Origin: Deinococcus aerophilus | GTDB lineage: Bacteria > Deinococcota > Deinococci > Deinococcales > Deinococcaceae | DNA: 62,783 nucleotides | Direction of reading: 5' to 3' | Assembly (NCBI RefSeq): GCF_014647075.1 | Contig: NZ_BMOM01000021.1 | Coordinates: forward strand, 1 to 62,783 | Shown: positions 56,602-62,783 of the stretch, piece by piece | How positions within the stretch are numbered: position 1 is the stretch's first letter | How the letters are laid out: each line of letters opens with the position of its first letter | Notes under the pieces: generated by a model | Seen by the model: the letters and a program-made list of their open reading frames with translations, nothing else | Told to the model about the DNA's origin: nothing | Database searches by the model: none | Made by a program: the position numbers and the translations under genes

Positions 56602-57906
56602 TTATCGGTAGAGCTTCACGAGCGACAGGGCGTTCAGGGTGCCGCTGCCCAGTTGCTGGCCGTACACCGGATCCAGTGTGGGCTGCGCGGTGTTCAGCAT
56701 GTTCTTCAACAGAGCCGTGGACTGGTTCGGATAGAACCCCGTCTGAGAGGTAGAAATAACCAGGGCCGCCACACCGGCAGCCATGGGCGCAGAAAAGGAA
56801 GTGCCGCTGGCACGAACGGTAAGTCCTCCAGGAAAGAGGGTCTTGACGTTTTCCCCGATGGCGGTCATCTCTACCTGACCATAGGTACTGAAGCTGGACT
56901 TCAGCAGCACTGGGCTCACGCTGCCCACCCCAATCTGACCAATGCCGGTATTGTTCAGGACCATTGAGTTTGCAGCCGGATAGGTGACGGCGGTGTCGCC
57001 GGTATTGCCGGTGGAAGAAAAGAAGATGACGCCTTTTTGTGCAGCGGAGCCGATGGCGGTATTCAGGGCCCGGACATCGGTCATGCTTCCCAGGCTGAGG
57101 TTGATGATCTTGGCGCCCGCGCTCGTCGCACGCTCAATGGCCGAGATCACGTTTGACACGTCTCCGCTGCCGTCCGGGCTGAGCACCCTCAGAGGCAACA
57201 GGGTGGCATTGGGAGCAATCTGCAGGATCACGCCGGCCACAGCGGTGCCGTGACCATATCCGGATGCGTAGGTGCCATCGGTATTCGGGTTGACGTCCTG
57301 CGGAACGGTGTCATTGTCGACATAATCATAGTCGTTGTTGAGATCCAGTTTGCCCTGGAAAGCCGGGTGGTTGAGGTCCAGACCGCTGTCTATGACAGCA
57401 ATCGTGACGCCTTTACCGAGTTCCGGAATAAGCTGTTGCGCGCTGCCGAGGTTGATGCGGTTCCAGATGGCGCTGTTTTCACTGAAACTGGTGTTGGTGG
57501 TGGTGCCGCCGGCCCATGCAGTGAAACCACCGGCCCACGCAGTAAAACCGCCCGCCCACGTGGTGAAGCCCTGGGCGCCCACACTGGCGTCGCCCTGTTT
57601 GACTTTGACGTTCTTCTCAGCACTGAGGATGTCGCTGCTGGGCTTGTAGCTGTCTACAGCCAGCAGCGCGTACCCCTGTGCGGATTGAAGGCTCAGTAGG
57701 GTGCTGCCCGGGTAGGCAGCGGCGAGCTTGGCGGGGGTGGTGGCCGAGGTTGCCTTCACTTGCAGCAGGTATCCCTTGGAACTGCTGCCCTGAGCACCCA
57801 GACGGGATGCCGGCTGGTCACTCTGCGGCGCAGGCAGGCTGCTACACGCCGCGAGGAGAAGGGTCAGGACAGCGAGGGGTCCTGTGTGTTTCACGAAAAG
57901 TCTCAT
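56602..57906 (-). CDS. Subtilisin-like S8 peptidase, lipoprotein (first of a pair)
   Basis: 434-residue exported serine protease. Lipobox LLAAC gives Cys21, then a fervidolysin-like propeptide region (about 45-105), three tandem 7-residue repeats of GFTAWAG (113-133), and the catalytic domain with Asp173 (VIDSGLD), His219 (GYGHGTAVAG), Asn301 (TGNTGD) and Ser370 (SGTSFSAP). ATG 57906 with AAGGAG just before it is preferred to the upstream in-frame codon. It is paralogous to the next gene. The promoter region carries 11-bp repeats and a C/G palindrome. Confidence 0.92.
   Translation of the reverse strand: MRLFVKHTGPLAVLTLLLAACSSLPAPQSDQPASRLGAQGSSSKGYLLQVKATSATTPAKLAAAYPGSTLLSLQSAQGYALLAVDSYKPSSDILSAEKNVKVKQGDASVGAQGFTTWAGGFTAWAGGFTAWAGGTTTNTSFSENSAIWNRINLGSAQQLIPELGKGVTIAVIDSGLDLNHPAFQGKLDLNNDYDYVDNDTVPQDVNPNTDGTYASGYGHGTAVAGVILQIAPNATLLPLRVLSPDGSGDVSNVISAIERATSAGAKIINLSLGSMTDVRALNTAIGSAAQKGVIFFSSTGNTGDTAVTYPAANSMVLNNTGIGQIGVGSVSPVLLKSSFSTYGQVEMTAIGENVKTLFPGGLTVRASGTSFSAPMAAGVAALVISTSQTGFYPNQSTALLKNMLNTAQPTLDPVYGQQLGSGTLNALSLVKLYR
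57508..57570 (-). repeat. Three tandem 21-base coding repeats (GFTxWAG)
   Basis: In-frame units encoding GFTTWAG, GFTAWAG and GFTAWAG at residues 113-133 of the first S8 peptidase, just before its conserved W..I.L segment and catalytic domain. Confidence 0.85.
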
Positions 57907-58008
57907 GGGGCTCCTTATCAAGATCAATCGGCGACAGGCGAAAACAAATCAGTGCGGCCAGAATGCTTGGAATGTGTTGTTGCGCAGACCCTCTGCGCCC
58001 ATAAGACA

Positions 58009-58052
58009 AATGTACGGGCGGTTTGTGTCTCCCCTGTGACTATTTCGTGACT
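58009..58052 (-). promoter_or_regulatory. Promoter of the S8 peptidase pair with 11-bp repeats
   Basis: Plus-strand hexamers GTGTCT (58025-58030), GTGACT (58036-58041) and GTGACT (58047-58052) recur every 11 bases. On the minus strand the last repeat ends 10 bases before TACATT (58009-58014), a -10 candidate, the same geometry as at pstS. This fits activation by an OmpR/PhoB-type response regulator. The leader to ATG 57906 is about 95 bases. Confidence 0.6.
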
Positions 58053-58058
58053 CTGGCA

Positions 58059-58076
58059 TACCCCCGGCGGGGGGTA
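58059..58076. promoter_or_regulatory. TACCCCC...GGGGGTA palindrome (CsoR-like)
   Basis: TACCCCC (58059-58065) and GGGGGTA (58070-58076) flank a short centre. C-tract/G-tract palindromes with T-A ends are typical operators of CsoR/CstR/RcnR repressors. No such regulator gene is in the window. Confidence 0.4.
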
Positions 58077-58234
58077 CACGATAAGGAAGCGACGAAAGGC
58101 GTTGCGCGCTTCCCTGAAACTATGACTGCTGTGTGAATTTATAAAGACTGCCTTAAACGCCTCATAGACCAGCCCGACAGGTGTTGACCCGCTCCTGTTG
58201 AGCTGGTTTTCCCAAGCTCTCGCTGCACTTGTAT
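58077..58234. other. Intergenic region downstream of the cyclic-di-GMP protein
   Basis: No gene seen. On the minus strand an imperfect hairpin (ACCAGC...GCTGGT enclosing ACAGG...CCTGT, about 58168-58207) follows the GGDEF gene and may end its mRNA, although it lacks a T-run. Confidence 0.4.
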
Positions 58235-61200
58235 TTAAGGATGAACGGGCCCTGACGCGAACTCTCCACACACCTGGTTCCGACCCGCGGCCTTGGCCTG
58301 ATACAACCGGGCATCGGCCAGAGACACCAGTTTCTCGTGATTCGGCACCGACAGATCTGCTGCCACACCGATAGACAATGTGACTTCAAGATTGGTCTGC
58401 AGTTCATCCCACGCGAAGGAAGTCACGTGATGGGACAGCCGCTCACAGATCCGGATGCCCTGTTGCAGATCCGTCCCAGGCAACACGATCAGGAACTCCT
58501 CGCCTCCAAACCGCGCCACAATGTCACTGGGACGCACCACTTCCCGGAACAGGGTGCCCATCTGGCGCAATACCTGATCTCCTACCATGTGTGAGAACCG
58601 GTCATTGACCTGTTTGAAGTGGTCCAGATCCACCATGGCCACGGTCAGCGGGATGCCGTCTTCCTTATGGCGCTTGAATTCCCGGGCGAGGACCTGTTCG
58701 ACGTAGCGGCGGTTGTACAGGCCGGTCAGGTCATCTTCAGACACCTGCCGCTCCAGCAGTTTTGACTGGGTTTCCAGAATGGACAGCAGGTGGGTTTTCT
58801 CGGCGTTCAGCCGCTCGAGCGCTTCGTTCGCTGCCGTCAGCTCAATCGAGCGCACCTTGAAGATTTCAGTGTCGGCCTTGGCACGCTCCACCTCCAGTTC
58901 AATCGTCAGGGCGCGTGCCTTGAGGGCTGCGTCATGAGCCAACATCTCCTGTTCCGCTGCCCGGTGCAGACGATAGTAGGTCAGCGCTTCATAGGGCTCC
59001 TCGCTGGCCTCAGCCACCTGGGCACACGCCTGGTAAACCTCCAGGGTCAGTTTGAGCTGTGCCACAGCATGTGAGATTTCCAGAGCGTCGCGCAGGGCTG
59101 CCTGGGCGTCCTGATACTGCCTGGCGTGCAGGTGGGTCAGCCCCAGCTCAAACAGGGCCCACCCTTCCAGGGCCCGGTGGGCAAGGGACCGGGCCGCCGT
59201 CAGGGTCAAGGTGAGGGCCTCGGTGCTGGCAGCCAGATCACCGCGCTGCCGGTGCGCTTTTCCCAGGTACAGGCTGGCGGTGGCTTCCAGAAAAACATTG
59301 GGAGCTGTTCGCAGTAGCGTGAGCGCACGGGTGGCCAGTTCTACCGCCTCGTCGAACTCACCGCGTTCAAGGGCCAATTCCGCAAGAGTGCCGTTCGTCT
59401 GTGCCTCGCCCACAGTATCTTCCAGATTCTGATAGGTGCTCAGGGCAGCATCCAGATATTCCACGGCGCGCTGGTGGTCGCCGTAGCCCATGGTCACCAC
59501 GCCCAGGTTGTGCAGGGTGTTGGCGGTGCGTTTCAGATCTCCCATCTTGCGGCTCACGCGCATGGCCACCGACAGCATGTCGACGGCCTTTTCATGCCGC
59601 GTCAGGCTGTTGTATACGGCGGCACTGAAGTTGGCACAGTCCAGCTGAAGGACATCGTCCTCAAGATGCGCGGCGAATTCCAGGCCACGGCTGAGCATGG
59701 ACAGGGCTTCTTCGTAACGTGAGGCCACGAAATGAAAAAATCCCATGTTGCGGTAGGCGTATCCCAGCCCCCACAGGTGTCGCAGCTCCTGAGCCAGAGC
59801 GTACGCTTTGTTGGCAAGACGCTCGCCCTCCTGGGGATCCGAGTTCCGAAGGTCCCACGACGCACTCAGCAGCGCCTCGAGCTGCTCGACCTGCGCCGCC
59901 GGAACCATAGGCTCATCCAGACGGTCCATCACAGAGGGCTGCAGCTGTCCCGCAGGGTCACGCGGTTCTGGACCGGCAGCCGGCGAGGCCCCCCTGGAAG
60001 TCTCCCGGCCATCATCAGGAGAATCACCTTTGGCCAGCAGCTGTTCCAGGGCCCCCACCACCTGCGGATCAAACTGCGTGCCGCTCAGCCGCCGGACTTC
60101 CTCCAATGCCTCTGCAGGCGACCAGGCCGGTTTGTAGGGTCGCTCATTGGTCAGGGCGTCGTACACATCGGCCACCGCCACGATCCGGCCCACCTGGGGG
60201 ATTTCCGTACCGCTCAGTCCCCGCGGGTACCCTTGGCCATCCCAGCGTTCGTGATGGGTCAGGGCAATCTGTTCGGCCATCAGCAGCAGCGGAGACTGAC
60301 TGCCCTGCAGCATCTTGGCCCCGATCACCGTGTGCAGCTTCATGCGCTCAAATTCTTCGGGGGTATAACGGCCCGGTTTCAGCAGCACCGCATCCGAGAT
60401 GCCGATCTTGCCGATATCGTGCAGACGCGCCGCCCATTTCAGCAGCTCGGCTTCGGTGGCGTCCAGGTTCATGACATGGGCAAGCTGGCACGACAACTCG
60501 CCCACACGCAGGGTATGGGCGCCAGTCAGGTCGTCACGATATTCGCCGGCAAAGCCCAGGCGCGTGACCATCTCCAGCTGGGCCTGCTCCAGTTCCCTGG
60601 TCCGAACCTGCACGGTCTGCTCGGCTTCCTCACGTGCGCGCTGTGCCAGCTCGCCGATCTGCCGGTACGACTCGGATTCCATACGGGCGCGCTCTGCGGC
60701 ATGACGGGCGGTGAGGGTCTGCGTTCTCGATTCGTTTTCCTCGTTGAAAAGCAGGCGCTCCAGGCGGTGAAATTCCTTGTGGTGCTTCAGGGCAGACGCC
60801 AGCTGGCCCAACTGCTCGTGTACCCCTGCAAGCTCGGCATGCACCAGCACTTCCTCGTTGCGCAGCCGGTGCTGCTGCGTCACCGCCAGTGCGTGCTGCA
60901 GGTGATGGGCTGCGTCCGCCAGACGGTTCAGGGCAGCTGCGGCGCGCCCCAGGCCCAGCAGCGCACTGGCGGTGCCCTGTGCGTCTTCAATCTCCTGCGC
61001 CACTTCCAGGGATTGCTGATGCATTTCTAGAGCCCGCTGCGGAACTCCCCGTTCCATCCAGACCTGCCCCAGATTGTCCGACAGGTCGATGATGTCACGC
61101 GAGAAGCCGTGCTGGCTGGCCAGTTCCAGCGCCATATCCAGCATTGCTGTGGCGTCTTCCGGTTGCCGCATGCTCTTGTAAACCAGCCCGAGCGTTCCCA

Positions 61201-61909
61201 GCGCGGCCAGCTGGGTACCCAGGTTCTCCGCAGCGCGCGCGGCTTCCAGGCCGAGGGTCAGGTACTCCCGGGCCGCTTCGTACTGCCGCAGGGCATGGTA
61301 CGTGTGGCCAATATTCACCAGGCATGGACCGTTCAGGGAAGGGTCGTCGTTGGTGTACTGCGTCACAAGCTGATGGGCCTGAAACAGGGCCGACAGCGCG
61401 TCGGCGTGTTCTCCCAGGTTGGTCAGGGCCGACCCCAGATTGATCAGGCAGCGAATCTGCCCCACCAGGTCACCAGCCGTGGAGAACAGCCGCGCCGCCT
61501 GACGCAGCAGTTCCACCGACTCCTCGAGATGACCGGTGAAATTGGCGGCCGTGGCCCACAGACGTCTGGCTTCGGCCTCCATGTCCGCGCAGTTCCATAC
61601 CTGGGCAACCTGGGCAGAGGTCCGTGCACAGTCGAGCATGCCCTGAAAGTTTCCCCGCTGCGCTTCGAGCCGGGCAAGCTGGTGCAGTTCCTGCAAGACG
61701 GGGAGGTGGGGCCGATCGGACGACGCCATCTCGGGCTGGTTCAGGGCGCTCAGGGCGGCGTGTAGATGCTCGCGGGCCACCAGGTCCTGTTCTGCTTCAA
61801 AAGCGTGCCGGCTGGCCACCAGACGCCCGACCACCTCCTCTATCCGAGGAGATGGAATCAGAAGCTGTGTGTTTTCGCCCATTGATGCTTCAGTCATTCT
61901 TGAATCCAC
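58235..61909 (-). CDS. TPR / HD-GYP / TPR / GGDEF cyclic-di-GMP protein
   Basis: 1224-residue cytoplasmic signalling protein that could both make and break cyclic di-GMP. Order: TPR repeats (about 60-390), coiled coil (395-450), HD-GYP phosphodiesterase domain (450-628; HDIGKIG from H497, HHERWDGQGYP from 552), Ala/Pro linker (630-665), second TPR block (675-990), coiled coil (1000-1055), GGDEF cyclase (1058-1212) with GGEEF at 1135-1139 and inhibitory RxxD at 1126-1129. Both active sites look intact. GTG 61909 with GAGG upstream is used; ATG 61897 is an alternative. No membrane segment or receiver domain, so input probably comes through the TPRs. Confidence 0.93.
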   Translation of the reverse strand: MDSRMTEASMGENTQLLIPSPRIEEVVGRLVASRHAFEAEQDLVAREHLHAALSALNQPEMASSDRPHLPVLQELHQLARLEAQRGNFQGMLDCARTSAQVAQVWNCADMEAEARRLWATAANFTGHLEESVELLRQAARLFSTAGDLVGQIRCLINLGSALTNLGEHADALSALFQAHQLVTQYTNDDPSLNGPCLVNIGHTYHALRQYEAAREYLTLGLEAARAAENLGTQLAALGTLGLVYKSMRQPEDATAMLDMALELASQHGFSRDIIDLSDNLGQVWMERGVPQRALEMHQQSLEVAQEIEDAQGTASALLGLGRAAAALNRLADAAHHLQHALAVTQQHRLRNEEVLVHAELAGVHEQLGQLASALKHHKEFHRLERLLFNEENESRTQTLTARHAAERARMESESYRQIGELAQRAREEAEQTVQVRTRELEQAQLEMVTRLGFAGEYRDDLTGAHTLRVGELSCQLAHVMNLDATEAELLKWAARLHDIGKIGISDAVLLKPGRYTPEEFERMKLHTVIGAKMLQGSQSPLLLMAEQIALTHHERWDGQGYPRGLSGTEIPQVGRIVAVADVYDALTNERPYKPAWSPAEALEEVRRLSGTQFDPQVVGALEQLLAKGDSPDDGRETSRGASPAAGPEPRDPAGQLQPSVMDRLDEPMVPAAQVEQLEALLSASWDLRNSDPQEGERLANKAYALAQELRHLWGLGYAYRNMGFFHFVASRYEEALSMLSRGLEFAAHLEDDVLQLDCANFSAAVYNSLTRHEKAVDMLSVAMRVSRKMGDLKRTANTLHNLGVVTMGYGDHQRAVEYLDAALSTYQNLEDTVGEAQTNGTLAELALERGEFDEAVELATRALTLLRTAPNVFLEATASLYLGKAHRQRGDLAASTEALTLTLTAARSLAHRALEGWALFELGLTHLHARQYQDAQAALRDALEISHAVAQLKLTLEVYQACAQVAEASEEPYEALTYYRLHRAAEQEMLAHDAALKARALTIELEVERAKADTEIFKVRSIELTAANEALERLNAEKTHLLSILETQSKLLERQVSEDDLTGLYNRRYVEQVLAREFKRHKEDGIPLTVAMVDLDHFKQVNDRFSHMVGDQVLRQMGTLFREVVRPSDIVARFGGEEFLIVLPGTDLQQGIRICERLSHHVTSFAWDELQTNLEVTLSIGVAADLSVPNHEKLVSLADARLYQAKAAGRNQVCGEFASGPVHP

Positions 61910-62098
61910 GGAAAAAACCTCGTGTAGAGACCAAGCATCCTGACACGGACTGTGGCAGAACCGGTCTGACAGGTGACTGACAGGAAGGCTACAGCAACGC
62001 TGTACATGAAGACACGCACTTCATAGCACGGCGAACCGTGGGTCCGGCCTACATCTCTTTATTGCATGGGTATAGGCCCCATGGCCTACCCTGGCCAC

Positions 62099-62665
62099 GT
62101 GACCGCACCCGTGACCGTCCGTTCCGCCCGACCCACCGACGCGGCCTTTGCGGCGCCGCTGATTCAGGCAACCATCGGCCCGGTGGGGCTGGCCCTGACC
62201 GGGGCGGCGTCGGACGGCGAGGCCGAGCACATCCTGCGCGGGTTCTTCGCCCGGTCCGTTCACCGCCTGAGCTTCGAGAACACCTGGATCGCGGAGTGCG
62301 CAGGCGAGGCGCTGGGGGTGCTGGTGGCCTACGCCGGCAGCGACGCCCCGGCCCTGGACGCGGCCTACCGGGAGCGGCGACGCTCGCTGGGTCTGCCCGC
62401 GGACGTGGCCTCCGAGGGACAGCCCGGCGAGTGGTACGTGGATACCCTGGCCGTGAGCGAAGCTGCCCGTGGTCAGGGCATCGGCGCACGGCTGCTGCAC
62501 GAAGCCGCGGCCCAGGCCAGGGAGCGTGGCTTGGGCCGCCTGGGTCTGCTTGTGGAGCAGGGCAGCCGCGCCGCCGCGCTGTACCGCCGCGAGGGCTTTC
62601 GGGTGGCCGGGGAGCGGACGCTGGGGGGGCACCGGTACCGGCACATGGTTCGCCCCGTCAGCTGA
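62099..62665 (+). CDS. GNAT-family N-acetyltransferase
   Basis: Acetyl-CoA-dependent transferase, 188 residues. The acetyl-CoA loop reads DTLAVSEAARGQGIGARLLHEAAAQARERGLGRLGLLVEQGSRAAALYRREGF, with Q/RxxGxG/A intact. The acceptor substrate is unknown. Two ATG codons upstream (62066, 62081) are in frame, but GTG 62099 is chosen because TACCCT (62087-62092) lies 6 bases before it, leaderless as elsewhere here. Confidence 0.85.
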   Translation: MTAPVTVRSARPTDAAFAAPLIQATIGPVGLALTGAASDGEAEHILRGFFARSVHRLSFENTWIAECAGEALGVLVAYAGSDAPALDAAYRERRRSLGLPADVASEGQPGEWYVDTLAVSEAARGQGIGARLLHEAAAQARERGLGRLGLLVEQGSRAAALYRREGFRVAGERTLGGHRYRHMVRPVS

Positions 62666-62724
62666 CCCTCACCCAGCAGGCGAGTTCCTTCTCACGCTGC
62701 CGACTAGGGTGTGTCCGCAAACCT

Positions 62725-62783
62725 TCAGAGCCACTCCATCAGGCAGGCAATCGTGACCATGGCCTCGAAATGACAGGCGCGTT
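62725..62783 (-). mobile_element. C-terminal end of a probable IS transposase (cut by window edge)
   Basis: The minus strand is open from the right edge to a TGA at 62725-62727 and encodes ...RACHFEAMVTIACLMEWL, a tail typical of IS5-type transposases. Just outside lies GGTGTGTCCGCAAACC preceded by CTAG (62704-62707). CTAG fits the YTAR target of IS5-group elements, with the inverted repeat starting right after it. The catalytic part is beyond the window. Confidence 0.45.

Overview
The window is 62.8 kb of GC-rich chromosomal DNA, almost certainly from a Deinococcus species. The support is the gene content (carotenoid pair crtB-crtI, secreted subtilisin-like lipoproteins, the rpsB-tsf-pyrH-frr-cdsA-dxr-rseP block) and a recurrent promoter layout. 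In that layout a TANNNT or CANNNT hexamer lies only 6-7 bases before the start codon, which is the leaderless-mRNA arrangement known from Deinococcus. The species cannot be fixed from the sequence alone. Both window edges run into what look like transposase C-termini, so the window may be a segment lying between two insertion sequences.

Layout. 0-8.2 kb: signal peptide peptidase, M3 peptidase, a CUT1 sugar transporter without its ATPase, and an SsuD-type monooxygenase. 8.2-13 kb: phoU and pstB-A-C-S, with a PhoB-type array of four 11-bp repeats at pstS. 13-20 kb: an ATPase-permease-permease nucleoside transporter and a BMP-family binding protein, separated by msrPQ (periplasmic methionine sulfoxide repair). 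20-22 kb: MBL-fold hydrolase, AhpD-like protein, small lipoprotein. 22-28.8 kb: the rpsB to rseP block on the minus strand, with internal terminators. 28.9-32.6 kb: an APH(6)-like kinase, uppP, a DUF3445 heme-dependent N-demethylase-like gene, and an exported T1/barnase-type RNase overlapping a barstar-type inhibitor.

32.6-42.3 kb: old yellow enzyme, tRNA-Lys, ffh, a MazG-like NTPase, an EamA transporter, thiolase and 3-hydroxyacyl-CoA dehydrogenase (with YciI), then metX-metY behind a SAM-I riboswitch. 42.5-48.3 kb: a metzincin-like lipoprotein, an unknown secreted protein, a Fur-family regulator, a holin-X-like membrane pair, and a methyltransferase. 48.4-54.8 kb: crtB-crtI, an aldehyde dehydrogenase, DUF808 with a proline-rich leader ORF, and a lipase. 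54.8-62.7 kb: OsmC, two tandem subtilisin-like lipoproteins with Trp-containing tandem repeats, a 1224-residue TPR/HD-GYP/TPR/GGDEF cyclic-di-GMP protein, and a GNAT acetyltransferase.

The most notable items are the exported RNase/barstar pair behind a gene that may start at a leaderless ATC, the double-architecture cyclic-di-GMP protein, the repeat-bearing protease pair with its own 11-bp-repeat promoter, and several unassigned operator-like palindromes. All functional calls rest on reading motifs by eye; no database search was run.
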